A stretch of 64,000 bases of DNA from Tridacna crocea (taxonomy: Eukaryota > Mollusca > Bivalvia > Cardiida > Cardiidae). Under the pieces are notes generated by a model, which worked only from the letters and a program-made list of their open reading frames with translations, had not been told where the DNA came from and searched no databases. Positions within the stretch are counted from its first letter, which is position 1; every line of letters begins with the position of its first letter. The stretch covers positions 34,275,361 to 34,339,360 of the forward strand of contig OX031064.1 in the NCBI GenBank assembly GCA_943736015.1, given 5' to 3'. The translations under genes were made by a program, and so were the position numbers. Positions 10,358 to 21,650 of the stretch are shown here, one piece after another.

Positions 10358-11125
10358 CTGAAATATAAATACATAAGCAATTTCAGTCCAAACAAAAACT
10401 TTGTAAGTAATGATATAAATGATGATGGGTTTCATGTTAGATCTTGTGTTGTTATTTTATCCATCATGTAATAAATACATATGCAACAATAAGTGGCAAG
10501 TTTTTTATGATCATTGTGTTGTCTATTTTCCCCAAAAATTATTGCTTTATTATCAACACAGTGAAAGTGCAAAAAACATGTTCTATTTCATCCTTCGCAG
10601 TAATTTTTTTTAAATAATGGTGAATTCCCAGATTTGGTAATTCATAGTTATGACCAGTAAAGTTAACCAATGTCATAGCAACCAGTATGAAATTGCACTG
10701 TAAAGCTTTCTTCAGTAAAACGGTTCCTAGGGGTACTGTTCCACAACCAATTCATAAGTTTTTACACAAGTATTTTCATAACATTGTGCATACCTTTAGA
10801 TTACGAAATTCATAAATCTGTTTTACAGACCTTTCAAAATGTTTGGCCGGAACTTTCAAAGTGTTCGTGAATTTTTATGAGTAAATATTTCCATAACTCT
10901 ACAATTGTTGGGCAGATAAAGTAATTCCTGCGCACTAGTTACCTGGATAACACTGCATGCTATTCAACCAGAGGGAAATATGACATAATTTAGGTGCACT
11001 AACACTAGATTTCTCATGTTTTATGTAATATCATGATGCATTTTTATGTTGAGGGCATGCCAATTACAAAAAAAGACTGTACTGTATTTTGATTAAAGGT
11101 CCCAACAAAAAGGAGGTTAGAAGCA
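10358..11125. other. Intron between exons 27 and 28, unique-looking part
   Basis: About 770 bp of AT-rich sequence. I find no exon with compatible phases and no element. Confidence 0.45.
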
Positions 11126-11352
11126 TTAACTCATTACCAAGCGACAATATTTTAGGCATGTCCAAATTGAAAGCATTTGCAGACTACAAAATAAAAAAGA
11201 CTGAAAATTTGAAATTTGTTTAGTGAAGAGTAGAAAACATTGTGGGAAAAAGAGAAAATGCTGGTTACCAGCATTTCCTCCTTTTCCCTCAATGTTTTCA
11301 AAAGGCTTTTTACTCAGGGTCGTTAAAAGTCGGGATTGTTTGGTAAAGAGTA
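11126..11352 (-). mobile_element. TTAA hairpin element, type A, fused at its end
   Basis: Complete up to GTTTGGTAAAGAGTAA, where it runs straight into a type C half element. Confidence 0.85.
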
Positions 11353-11480
11353 ATTTCACCTTTTGTCACAATGTTTTCTATGCTATCAAAGGTGTCATAT
11401 ACACATAAGAAGTGGCTCCTTGCTGTTATTTAGGTTTAATTAGAGATACCACAGAAATGCCTCATGGGGTAAAGGGTTAA
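11353..11480 (-). mobile_element. TTAA hairpin element, type C, half
   Basis: TTTCACCTTTTGTCACAATG, ATATACACATAAGAAG and TGGGGTAAAGGGTTAA match the right half of the type C copy at 48776. Confidence 0.75.
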
Positions 11481-11495
11481 CATGGCAGTCAGTTC

Positions 11496-11636
11496 AACCA
11501 GCATTTTCTTAATTTCCCACAAAGTTTCTTACCTTTCTCAAAACAAATTTCAATTTTCAAGTCACTTTTATTTTGTTGTCTGCAAATGCTTTCAATCTGG
11601 ACAAGTGTAACATTTGTTTGTTTGGTAAAGAGTTAA
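11496..11636 (+). mobile_element. TTAA hairpin element, type A, right half
   Basis: Begins at the palindrome centre (ACCAGCATTTTC) and ends GGTAAAGAGTTAA, 13 bp from the donor of exon 27. Confidence 0.75.
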
Positions 11637-11649
11637 AGGGAGTGGATAC

Positions 11650-11758
11650 CTGGAATTGTCTGTACAACTGTCCATTCTGGCAAATACCTGGCTGGATTCA
11701 TTGCTAGTAATCCACTGTTGAGATACTCCAATACATTGTTTTCCGTTAATTCTGCTGG
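11650..11758 (-). CDS. Exon 27: SEA domain, part 4 and linker
   Basis: 109 bp, phase 0 to 1. Peptide PAELTENNVLEYLNSGLLAM, then NPARYLPEWTVVQTIP. Counterpart of exon 7. A hairpin-element tail ends about 13 bp beyond the donor GTATCC. Acceptor CTATTTCAG. Confidence 0.83.
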
Positions 11759-11784
11759 CTGAAATAGTACAAACAGTCAGCTAG

Positions 11785-12013
11785 TTAACTCTTTACCACA
11801 CAATCCTGACTTTTAACGACCCTGAAGAATAAGGCTTTTGAAAACAATGTGGGAAAAGGAGAAAATGTTGGTAACCAGCATTTTCTCCTTTTCCCACACT
11901 GTTTTCTACCATTCCAAAAAGAAATTTCGTTTTTAAAGTTACATTCATAATGTCGTCTGCAAATGCTTTGAATTTTGACAGGTCTAAAATTTTGTTGTTT
12001 GGGAAAGAGTTAA
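11785..12013 (+). mobile_element. TTAA hairpin element, type A
   Basis: Full length, starting 27 bp upstream of the exon 27 acceptor. Confidence 0.9.
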
Positions 12014-12171
12014 GGGAGTAAAGAATTTTTGTTATGTTTATGTTTCCTCCTAGTTACTTTTTTCTTCCTGATCACATACTGTAAGTAGCTATATTGATTC
12101 ATATGTATTTTTCAGTCAGAAAGCAAGTACATGTGTGCTGCTGGTGATCATTTTATCTAAAAAAAAAAAAA

Positions 12172-12482
12172 CTAGGGCTATCACCAAATGTGATTACAAG
12201 GCCCCCCCCCACTCCTTGTCACAAAAACAGGTCCTTGTCACAGAATGCAGAATGATTCAGTACAAAAGAGTTGAAAAAAGTTCAAGGGGAGATAACTCCA
12301 CAACAAATCGCAGCAGGGTCATAAAAATTGCACAACTTCATATGTATATAGGAATCCTATATTACGTAGTAGATCTATTGCTCCAGACAAATTTTTAACC
12401 ATGGACAGATTGATGGTCAGACTGACAGACAGCCATTGTGATTCCAGTATACCCCCTTCCACTTCATTGTGGGGGATATAAC
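12172..12482 (+). mobile_element. Dispersed repeat GGGCTATCACCAAATG...
   Basis: Diverged copy of the 40505 family: GGCTATCACCAAATGTGATT, a C run, TTCAAGGGGAGATAACTCC and the terminal CCAGTATACCCCC. Confidence 0.6.
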
Positions 12483-12790
12483 TATACTGGTAGACAGCCA
12501 GGTTGCTGGAGCTATTCATGTTAATATGCTATTTTTGTTCATAGCCTGATGTCAAAGTTGTAGCTCTCAAAAGCATAGTGGTGCTATTTACCATCTTAAT
12601 CTTGATGTCACCATTGATGTCAATGTTAAAAAAGTATTTTTCAAAATTATTGGTAAGTTTCAAAACAGCTCTACAATATAGACCAAATGCGAATATTATA
12701 ATTATGGTATCAAGGTTAAAAATAAATATTTCAAGGTCAAATTCATTTTCGTTTATTTTCATTGAAGTTTCATAACAATAGCTTAAGTTT
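12483..12790. other. Intron sequence, nothing recognised
   Basis: AT-rich. The two overlapping opposite-strand open frames here have no splice context or domain signal. Confidence 0.4.
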
Positions 12791-13016
12791 TTAACCCATT
12801 ACCACACAATCTCTACTTTTGACAACCCTGAGAAAGAAACCCTAAGAAAACATTGTGCGAAAAGGACAAAATGCTGCTAACCATCATTTTCTGCTGGTAA
12901 GCAGCATTTTCTTCTTTCCCACAATATTTTCTACTATTTCTTAGTATAAATTTATCTGAAAATGTTTTCAATTAGCACAAGTCTCAAATTTTCAAGGCTG
13001 GTAAGGAGTTAACATG
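12791..13016 (+). mobile_element. TTAA hairpin element, type A, rearranged core
   Basis: Core reads TGCTGCTAACCATCATTTTC then TGCTGGTAAGCAGCATTTTC, that is, a doubled centre. Confidence 0.82.
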
Positions 13017-13092
13017 TTTTTTTTGTAGGTAATAAAAGGAAATGACAAAGTGCATTTAAGAGAGAGTTATTCTGAGAGTTCACAAAGCATAC

Positions 13093-13159
13093 CTCATCTT
13101 CAAGGTAATTTGACAACAACACCAGTTGTCCATCTACAAATGTGCCAGGTTCGCTGGAT
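13093..13159 (-). CDS. Exon 26: SEA domain, part 3, altered cleavage site
   Basis: 67 bp, phase 2 to 0. Peptide SSEPGTFVDGQLVLLSNYLE then DE. FVDGQLxLLSNYL aligns with exon 6. The Gly-Ser of the usual cleavage site is Gly-Thr here, shifted within SEPGT, so autoproteolysis is probably weak or absent. Acceptor TTTTTACAG, donor GTATGC. Confidence 0.85.
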
Positions 13160-13233
13160 CTGTAAAAATATTTATCTAATCAGTATACAAAACATTACTG
13201 AATTTTAAAACAACCCTCACGGAAGAGGTTTCT

Positions 13234-13424
13234 TTAACTCGTTACCACACAATCCTGACTTTTGACGACTCTGAGAAAGAAAGTAACCAGCATTTTCTCC
13301 TTTTCCCACAATGTTTTCTACCCCTTCAAATCAATATTCAAATTTTGATTCAAATTTATTTTGTCGTCTGCAAATGTTTTCAATTTAGACAAGTCCAAAA
13401 TGTTGTTGTCTGGTGAAGAGTTAA
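13234..13424 (+). mobile_element. TTAA hairpin element, left arm deleted
   Basis: GAGAAAGAAAGTAACCAGCA joins the head directly to the palindrome centre; both TTAA ends present. Confidence 0.85.
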
Positions 13425-13435
13425 ACCAAAATGTG

Positions 13436-13663
13436 ATAACCCTTTACCATATGATCCTGACTTTTAACAACTCACGATAGAGAAGGCTTTAGAAAACATT
13501 GTGGAAATAGGATAAAATGCTGGCAACCAGCATGTCCATCTTTTCCTGCAACATTTGCTACCCTTTCAAAAATAAAGTCAATAATTCTAGTGATACTGGT
13601 TTGTCTTTTGCTAATGCTTTTGATGTGGACTTATTTAAAATTTTGTGGTCTGAAAATAAAAAA
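13436..13663 (+). mobile_element. TTAA hairpin element, diverged
   Basis: ACCCTTTACCATATGATCCT head, GCTGGCAACCAGCATGTCC core; the tail is worn. Confidence 0.7.
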
Positions 13664-13686
13664 GAAATTAACCTTTCATGTAAACA

Positions 13687-13909
13687 GTTAGCCCATTACC
13701 ACATAATCCCTGCTTATGACGCCCCTGAGAAAGAAGCCTTTAGAAAACATTGTGGAAAAAGGAGAAAATGCTGGTAACCAGCATTTTCTCCTTTTCCCAC
13801 AATGTTTCCTACCCTTCACAACACAAATTTCAAATTTTCCATCACCTTTTGTCTGCAAATGCTTTCAATTTGGACCAGTCTAAAATATTGTCGTTTGGTT
13901 ATCAGTTAA
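13687..13909 (+). mobile_element. TTAA hairpin element, type A
   Basis: Full copy with 5' GTTAGCCCATTACC and 3' TTATCAGTTAA. Confidence 0.85.
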
Positions 13910-15116
13910 GGCTTAATCAATAGGTTGAAGACTTTCAACAAAGTCATCAACTGAAAAATGGCTATGTAAGATATAAACGAGCCATGCTCTGTAAGAAAAG
14001 GGATTCATGCATCTGCGAAAAGTATTGACCAAGTTCAGCTTACAAAACCCATGCAGGCTGAGCAGGGCCTAAATTTTTCGCCTGGGTCGATTTTCTGTAT
14101 GACAAAGAAGAATCTACCTCATGATTCAGTCTGTTGCTGAAAAAAGTGGCTTTTTTGGATCCATAATTATGTGACGATTTTCATGGTATGTTTGATTTCA
14201 GGAGATTATTAAGTCCCCTTTTGCCAGACCATGGCTTATATTCTTATTTTTACTAAGCAACGACCAGTGCCAATGCTCCCCACCAGCCTGGGAGCCCAAC
14301 AAGGGGACATGTCCTGGGGAAACCTAACACAGGACATGCCAGGGATACATTGGCATTATACTCAAGTGAAATGGCTAAACTGGACAAATGCCTTCCCTCC
14401 AAACGCCATACCAAGCTTATATAACATCATCAAGGACATTGCAAATGTCAGTCAAATGCCGAAACTTTCACTTGATTGACCCTTGAACTACTGCCTTCAA
14501 AGCCAAATGAATTCAAACAATGGGTAAACAGTTGATTTGATGTATGAAAATAGGTCATGTGCAATGTGCAAAAAAATTGCCCTACTCTTGGCATGACCAG
14601 TCGATTGATCAGGTCGGGTCAATCTGACCTCCTCTTTAACTGAACTCCAGGCCAAATTGATCTGCTTCAACCAGGACCCCTTCATCAAGTAACACAGGTC
14701 GCAGCTCATGGCAAACGAGCAGGCACATGGGTGGGGTTTTACTATCCTGTAGTGCAACAGCTAGGCTATTTCTATATCCCCGCCCAGCTGGGAGTAATAC
14801 TCTCTTAGAATTATCATTTATAAATCTAAGACCACTATATTCTCATTAAAACAGAAGCTAATAATAACCTCCCTTTTCACCAAACTAACAGGTATCAACA
14901 AATAATTTCAAGGTAGACATTCAAGATAGACATCTAAGGAATTTCTGGTCTTTTAGAAATGTGAAAAAATATTCTATCAGTATATTTATCAACTAATAAG
15001 AAATCTTTTTCCATGTTGCACTAGAAGATTTAGGGTGTTAATACCTTAAAAGAAAAAGTTGGACCATTTTAATTGTCGAAATAGTAAAAGAATAAGAACT
15101 TGGTGCACTTTTTGTA
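13910..15116. other. Intron with dispersed-repeat traces
   Basis: 13950-14220 resembles 3750-3950 (TGCATGCAGG/CCATGCAGGCTGA, TTTTCTGTATG, AATCTACCT), an old dispersed repeat. 14231-14480 is an open but unassignable plus-strand stretch; no splice-compatible minus-strand exon seen. Confidence 0.45.
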
Positions 15117-16690
15117 AAACAAACTGTAGTGATTATTCTAGACCAGGCAAAAGGGCAGGGAGGCAGGAAAAAAGGGCAGGGAGGCAGGAAAAAGGGGCAG
15201 GGAGGAACAGTGCCTTGTTGAATGACTTCTCATATCAGACAAATGCAAAACAGTGTCCTTTACTCTTCTCGAAATAAGTTCTAACTATAACTTTGGATAT
15301 GAATTGCATATCAAAGAAAAGAATAAGAAAGACTCTTATCAACTCATAGACTCAAAGCAACACAATCTGACTATACAGGTTTTGATTGTCATGTAATTTC
15401 TGATCCCATGATGCACAGTCATACTTATCTTTAAGGTAGTAGCCCAGTAACACTTCTATTGCAGCATGGAATTAAAGTTCTAGATAGTTGATAATGAGAT
15501 TTATACAGATATAATACTTCTGCACATTTTTAACCCACCAGAAATTCCTTTGATGTCCACCTTAAAAACAATTGTTGATCCTTTTGTTACCGGTAGTTTT
15601 CAGAAAAGGGAGGTGATTATTAATCTGCTTTGCAATGAGAATACAGTGGTTTTAGATATATAAATGATAATTCTAGGGAGCAAAAAAAGGAAAAAAGTGG
15701 CTCAGTTAAAGTAATACAATAATACTCATTTTAATAGTGGCAAATTTTGTAGGATAATAATATTGTTGAAATAGCTGTTTTCTATTACAGGTCCACTACC
15801 TAATTTCTCATCAGATAACAAAAAATATCCAGAGTAATTATTAAAGAAAAACTTCTTCTCAGCTGTTTTAATAAATAACAATAATTTTGATTAAAAAACA
15901 TCAAAAGGATTTAGTTATTACATAGAAAGAATAACAAAATGTTTAGGCCTTCTGATGGAGTAGTGTACTACTGCATGGCCATTCTATAAATAGACTGCTA
16001 AAAATAGAATACTGCAATGCAGATTTTGCTTTCAAAAAATTGCCGATGCTTGAATAGCAAACATCGAGTATTTTCAATATAGATGGCAACTTTGGTTTAC
16101 CATCCATTCTTGTAATTTATGCACAAAATATACGAAATGATAATTTCCAGCTGTAAGAAGAGTTAATTCTGCTTTATTTTAAACTATTTATGTATTGAGA
16201 AATATCACTGATTGAGTGACGTCATTTAAAGAAATCAGCAGAAGCTAAAGTACCTGTTGGGGGAAAAAAAATCAGGGTTTCGAGGGATAAAGGGATGGTT
16301 TAGCAAGTAAGCGACAGATAAGGATCATAACACCCTGCTGCCCTGTCTTAATTGACAAAGTTGATAAAGGATAATTAGTGTCACCCTTAGTCTTAGATTG
16401 GCTGTATTTCATGAATATAGTCAGGTCGGAAGAAATTTATGGCGAAATTTTGTGACTGTGCGAGCTTGACGAGACGGAGCCGAGACACTGAAGGCGAGTG
16501 TTTCGCCCATGTAGCCTAGTTTCTCGTTCTCTGAAACCAGAAGAATACACAGACAAGTTTTGTATGTATATGATATAAAGGGCAACAGGGCGGGTGTTCA
16601 CAGATTCGAGGGCACAAGGGCGGAGTGAAAAAGGGGCAGGGCGGGGCGCCCTGCTATTCCGCTCTAGAATAAACACTACAAACTGGTTAT
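15117..16690. mobile_element. Segment bounded by inverted repeats with GGGCAGG minisatellites
   Basis: Left AAACTGTAGTGATTATTCTA and right TAGAATAAACACTACAAACT are inverted counterparts. Next to each lies a GGGCAGGGAGGCAGG- or GGGCAGGGCGGGG-type run. The interior is AT-rich and non-coding. Could be a 1.6 kb foldback element. Confidence 0.5.
15148..15206 (+). repeat. GGGCAGGGAGGCAGGAAAAA minisatellite
   Basis: Three near-identical units of about 20 bp. Confidence 0.85.
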
Positions 16691-16767
16691 GTTTCCCTTC
16701 CTCAAAGTTTCCAAGATGCCTTTCAACTACATGTATATCATAATCATTGATTTACATAACCCATAAT

Positions 16768-17861
16768 ATTATATTCTGTTACTGACAATAGTAACATTTT
16801 CCACTGAAAATGATGTAATATCAGTGTCACGCGAGGGCAGATATGGCGGGGCAACGGGCTGATATCTGATATCCTGCCCGTTGATAAGATATTTGTTCTA
16901 TATCAATAGCAATAGAACACTTGCTCGTAAACTCTCAAAACATCTATTTTTAAGAAAAATGGCGGAATTGGTCCGTCAATCGCTAGTGAACAAATCTTCA
17001 GAACCACAGTCAACGCTGAATTGTTAAACCAACAAAGATGTGTTAACCCTTTACCCCATAAGGCATTTCTATGGTATCTCCAATTGACCCTAAATAACAG
17101 CAAGGATGAAGCTGTTTCTTATGTGTATATGACACCTTTTATTAGTGTAGAAAACATTGTGGCAAAAGGTGAAATTGCTCGTCACGAGCAATTTCACCTT
17201 TTACCACAATGTTTTCCAAAGGCTCCTACAAGCAACGCGTAGAAATGAGTATCTATGGAGTAAACGGTTAAATAGAGAGGATAGATTGTTGTTGTCTTAG
17301 ATTGGGAAACTTATCAGGCAATGTGTTGTGTCTATAGGCAGCAGTAGTTCTATGATTTTTATCCAATGAGCAGGGTGAACAGAGCCTGATTAAGTTTAAT
17401 AATTCTAAGCACCAACCATTTATTCTATTTATCCTGTTTCTCAGTTTTGATCCGTATCACACTAAATTGAATATTTAGATTGAGAAACAATTATGGCTAC
17501 ATCTTTTTAACAATGAACAAACATGAAGGACTGTATATTTAAAACGTCCTATACTGCACAAATGCAGCTCTACGATAGTGATGATGAATGACGTCATGAA
17601 CGGCACGTTTACCAGCGTAAAAAAAAGCTATATCAAAAGAAAACAAGATTTTTTTTTTGTATTTAAACATGCTAGAAAACCAAAAAAATCGAGCTACTGA
17701 TCCATGAATGTAATAAAGAGATCATTACATGGCTGATGAGGGCCAGATTGTGATATCGGCCCTCCACCTCCAAATCTGCCCTCGGGCTAAAGCCTCTGGC
17801 AGATATCAAGGTAGCAGGCCGATATCACTCTCCGGCCCTCATCAGCCATGTAATAACCTCT
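16768..17861 (+). repeat. Tandem duplicate unit 1 with terminal palindrome, split by a hairpin element
   Basis: Runs from ATTCTGTTACTGACAATAGT to CCCTCATCAGCCATGTAATA. About 865 bp without the inserted type C element at 17043-17271. The palindrome at 17731-17850 has GATGAGGGCC / GGCCCTCATC arms. Confidence 0.8.
17043..17271 (-). mobile_element. TTAA hairpin element, type C, with empty-site evidence
   Basis: Sits in unit 1 between ...AACAAAGATGTG and ATAGAG. Unit 2 reads AACAAAGACGTGATAAATAG there, with no insertion. Confidence 0.92.
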
Positions 17862-17871
17862 ATTTATTACA

Positions 17872-18724
17872 TTCTGTTACTAATAATAGTAACATTTTCC
17901 ACCGAAAATGGTGTAATATCAGTGTCACGCGAGGGCAGATATGACGAGGCAACGGGCTGATATCTGATATCCTGCCCGTTGATAAGATATTTGTTCTATA
18001 TCTATAGCAACAGAACACTCGCTCGCAAACGAACGTTCTCAAAACATCCATTTTGAAAAAAATGGCGGAATCGGTCCGTCAATCGCTAGCGGACAAATCT
18101 TCAAAACTACAGGCAACGTTGAATCGTTTAACCAACAAAGACGTGATAAATAGAGAATAGATTGTTGTTGTCTTCGATTGGGAAACTTATCAGACAATGT
18201 GTAGTGTCTATAGGCTAGTAGTTCTACGATTTTTATCTATTGAGCCGGATGAACAAAGCTTGATTAAGTTTCATAATTCGAAGCACCAACCATCTTTTCT
18301 ATTTATCCTGTTTCTCAATTTTTATCCCTATCACACTAAATTGAATATTTAGATTGAGAAACAATAATGGCAACATCTTTTTAACAATAAACAAACATGA
18401 AGAACTGTTTATTTAAACGTCCTATACTGCAAATACGCAGCTCTACGATAGTGATGATGAATGACGTCATGAACCTGACGTTTACCTGCGGAAAAAAAGT
18501 TGTGTCGAATGGAGACAAGATATTTTTGTTTTTAGTATTTAAACATGCTAGAAAACCAAAATAATCGAGCAATTGATCCATGAATGTAATAACGAGGTTA
18601 TTACACGGCTGATGAGGGCCGGAGAGTGATATCGGCCCTCCACCTCGAAATCTGCCCTTGGGGCAGATATCAAGGTGGCGGGCCGATATCACTCTCCGGC
18701 CCTCATCAGCCGTGTAATAACCTC
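17872..18724 (+). repeat. Tandem duplicate unit 2, unfilled
   Basis: About 853 bp, closely matching unit 1 throughout (CACGCGAGGGCAGATATG, GGCGGAATCGGTCCGTCAAT, AATGACGTCATGAAC) and ending in the 18594-18723 palindrome. Confidence 0.82.
18594..18723. repeat. Near-perfect palindrome of about 130 bp
   Basis: Arms of about 63 bp: GAGGTTATTACACGGCTGAT... and ...ATCAGCCGTGTAATAACCTC, centre CTGCCCTTGGGGCAG. Only a few mismatches. Confidence 0.88.
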
Positions 18725-18869
18725 TAAGTATGATATCAAGCTTTTGATTGATGCCTATTTTTTATGGGAGCCAATATTGCTGCCTGCACAACAGAGACAA
18801 GGAAACCAAGTCCCTTTGCATTCAATACTATCATATACAAAAAAAAAATGTCAGTTGTCATGTACATAC

Positions 18870-18937
18870 CTGAAAGTAAAGACATCAGCTTCCAGCAAGA
18901 CTCCTTTCAACATGGTATATCCTAGACCAGTTGTTAT
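18870..18937 (-). CDS. Exon 25: SEA domain, part 2
   Basis: 68 bp, phase 0 to 2. Peptide ITTGLGYTMLKGVLLEADV then FTF. Counterpart of exon 5 with identical length and phases. It is followed by a 5.7 kb intron holding the 16768-18724 palindrome repeat. Acceptor CTCAACAG, donor GTATGT. Confidence 0.82.
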
Positions 18938-18957
18938 CTGTTGAGATAAGAGACTTG

Positions 18958-19390
18958 TAATTAAGTCTGTACCAGATATCCCAAGTTTTTACAACCCTAA
19001 GAAAGAAGCCTTTTGAAATCATTGTAGGAAAAGGAGAAAGTTCTGAGAACCAGCATTTTCTCCACATCCCTCAATGATATCTAAGCTATCTATGACAAAT
19101 TCCATCCTTTGAACCATTTAACTCTTAACCATACGACAATATATTGGACTAGTCCAAATTGAAAGCATTTGCAGATGACAAAGTAGATCTGATTCAAAAA
19201 TTTAATTTTGATTTTAGAAGGGTAGCAAACATTGTGGTAAAAGGAGAAAATCATGGTTACCAGCATTTCTTCCTTTTCCCTTAATCTTTTCTAAAAACTT
19301 CTTTCCCAGGGTCGTCAAAAGTAGGGATTGTGTGGTAATGGGTTAAACCGTTGGAACAAGTCTAGAATTTTGGTATGTGGTAGGAGGTAA
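18958..19390 (+). mobile_element. TTAA hairpin element, host of a nested copy
   Basis: Head at 18958, tail AACAAGTCTAGAATTTTGGT...GGTAA after the nested element at 19118-19346. Confidence 0.75.
19118..19346 (-). mobile_element. TTAA hairpin element, type A, nested
   Basis: TTAACTCTTAACCATACGAC to GTGGTAATGGGTTAA, inserted in the outer copy's CCATT-TTAA region. Confidence 0.82.
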
Positions 19391-19908
19391 TTTTTAACAA
19401 ACAATGCCAAGTTTTAATGAGCATAGAGGGCTTCCAAGGCTTTAGAAAACATGTTAGAAAATGTTTTCCACATTTTCAGACACAATCTCCATCAATACAA
19501 ATGTTTAATTTAGAGGTCTAAAATTTTAGCAGTCATTACGGTCACACTTCCACTTCAAGAGGCTTAAGTACATGTAATATCAACTGCTTACAACTTTTTG
19601 CATTGCAGAACTCTTTGTAAAATTTATTTCCTTACACACTGTGAGGTATAAAAATTGCTAAAAAATGTTGGTAATTTTATTCTTCTAAGTGCTGTGTTCT
19701 CTCTCAAACAAAGAAATTATTGCACTGAATTTTATTTTGTGTCTGCAAACTCTTTCAATCTGATGCTATGTAACATTTTGTTAACATACCAACAAACATT
19801 TCTGAGTGAAAGCTTGTTTTTGCCTATGGTACTAAAATGGTTAGGCACTTTGTAAATTACTCTTTTTAGTAAACTATATCCTTCAAACAGAATGAAAGAT
19901 CAGTCTTT
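19391..19908. other. Intron with weak hairpin-element remnants
   Basis: Traces such as TGTCTGCAAACTCTTTCAAT at 19738 indicate old type B debris; no exon. Confidence 0.4.
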
Positions 19909-20096
19909 ATTCACCAACCATTCTTGGGAATATTCTTAGTCTTATTCTCTAAGATATTCAAAGTTAGAAAGTAATACAACTTCTGATCAGCTAAAACATT
20001 TCTTTAGCCAATCAGAAGCTGTGTTACTTTCAAATATAGAAAATTCTGGAGAATAGGACAAAGAACGTTCTTAGTAATGGTTGGTAAATATGGGCC
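19909..20096. mobile_element. Foldback MITE (TTCTGATTGGCT family), copy 1
   Basis: Outer CACCAACCATTCTTGGG / GTAATGGTTGGTAAAT and inner AGTAATACAACTTCTGATCA / CAATCAGAAGCTGTGTTACT are two nested inverted repeats. Confidence 0.75.
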
Positions 20097-20136
20097 CAGA
20101 ATTCTTAACCAAAATTCTTGTTATAAGCATAAGTTA

Positions 20137-20368
20137 TTAACTCTTTAAAAAACAACAAAATTTGAAAATTTGTCCAAATTAAAATCTCTGTAGATAATTA
20201 ATCTGATGTCAATTAAATAATATGCTTTGCCTTCGTATAGGTGAAAAAATTGGGGGGAAAAGTAGGAAAAACCCTTACTAGCATTCTCTCCTTTACCAAC
20301 AATGTTTTCAAAACCTTTCTTCTAAAGGATTTTTAAAACTTGGAATTGTGGGTAAAAGGGGTAACCCA
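20137..20368 (-). mobile_element. TTAA hairpin element, diverged
   Basis: TTAACTCTTTAAAAAACAAC, CTTACTAGCATTCTCTCC, then GGGTAAAAGGGG; abuts the next copy. Confidence 0.65.
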
Positions 20369-20564
20369 TAACCACACAATCCCAAGGTAAATGATACCAA
20401 CACAGAAGCCCTCTGAAAACATTGTGGGAAAAGGGAATATGCTTGTAACCTGCATTTTCTCCTTTTCTAACAACTTCGATCATCTGAGTCACATTTATGC
20501 TGTTGTTCACAAATCCTTTCTGTATGGACAGGTCTAACAACGTTTTTGTGTGGAAAAGGACTAA
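20364..20564 (+). mobile_element. TTAA hairpin element, diverged
   Basis: GTAACCCATAACCACACAAT head; ends 14 bp from the donor of exon 24. Confidence 0.7.
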
Positions 20565-20578
20565 GTTTATAAACTTAC

Positions 20579-20685
20579 TTCTTTCACCATTTGGTCTTTT
20601 AGTGCTCTATAGGCAGAACTTGATCTGTCTTGCAGATCCGGATCAAACTCATCAGTTATAGCAACAGTAAATCTATATCTTTTGG
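20579..20685 (-). CDS. Exon 24: SEA domain, part 1
   Basis: 107 bp, phase 1 to 0. Peptide KRYRFTVAITDEFDPDL, then QDRSSSAYRALKDQMVKE. The FTVAITDEF and L-x-DRSS-x-AY run is a typical SEA start. Counterpart of exon 4. Acceptor TTTTTCAG, donor GTAAGT. Confidence 0.9.
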
Positions 20686-20839
20686 CTGAAAAACAATTGA
20701 TGTCAACATTTCAGTAAACAAGAACACATTATGCACAGTATATTCTAAGTATTAAATGTATTCTTAGTTCTCTTTTGACATGATCAAAGCTTTATCTCCA
20801 ATGGAAAGAATTTAATTTTCCATTAAAAAAACAGTTCTT

Positions 20840-21044
20840 TTAACCCTTTACCACACAATCCTGAGAAAAAAAGCTTTTGAAAACATTGTGGGAAAAGGAG
20901 AAAACACTGGTAACCAGCATTTTCTCCTTTTCCATCAATGTTTTCTAGCCTGTTGTAAGTAATTGCAACCTTTTTGAGTCACAATGTTCTCTGCAGTATG
21001 CAAATGCTTTCAATGTGGACACATATAAGATGGTAAATGGTTAA
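20840..21044 (+). mobile_element. TTAA hairpin element, type A, shortened head
   Basis: ACACAATCCTGAGAAA shows a deletion of the usual ACTTTTGACGACC. Both TTAA ends present. Confidence 0.85.
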
Positions 21045-21093
21045 ATATACATGAATACCCAATGATATGTCAACAGCAGTAAAATGTACTCAC

Positions 21094-21255
21094 CTCCATA
21101 TTCAGGGGTTGGAGTTACACAGATTTTTTCCATACATCCGCTGTCACAGCACTTCATAATGTTGTCACCACAATCGTAGTCTTCCTTGCAATATGTTTTA
21201 TTTTCCGGACACATGTAGCTAAAGGGGCACTGACCTGGCTTCTTTTTCACAGGTT
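21094..21255 (-). CDS. Exon 23: WAP domain
   Basis: 162 bp, phase 1-1. Peptide PVKKKPGQCPFSYMCPENKT, YCKEDYDCGDN, then MKCCDSGCMEKICVTPTPE. Direct homologue of exon 3. Followed in phase by SEA exon 24. Acceptor TTTTCAG, donor GTGAGT. Confidence 0.93.
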
Positions 21256-21650
21256 CTGAAAAGCAAATTGTTTTTCCAAGTCACTTAGAACTACCCAAGC
21301 AAAGCAAATATCATCACCCAATGCCCTTTGATCTTCTCACTTGACCAGGAAAAGCATGTTTTCACTTTCTACTAAAAACACAAAATTTTGGGCTGATCTA
21401 CATTCACAGAATTTGACATGGCAACAATAATGTTGCTAAAATTAGAGGTTTGTCTTCCAAAGTGAAGAAAAAACTGGAAAAAGAGTTGAAAACATTGTGG
21501 GAGGTGGAGAGTGAAGATTTAAGTTTATACTGCTAATTCTGTGCCATCTGATCCTCATCTACACTTTCCACGAAATGAATCTAGTGTAGGAAAAGAGTAA
21601 GAAAATGTTAATTACAAGATAATAGGCAATAAACTCAGGAAAAATGTTAC

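Noticed and set aside
14231-14479. Plus-strand 82-residue frame with balanced composition
   Set aside because: No recognisable domain, no splice partners, lies in an intron next to dispersed repeats; possibly retroelement debris but nothing diagnostic.
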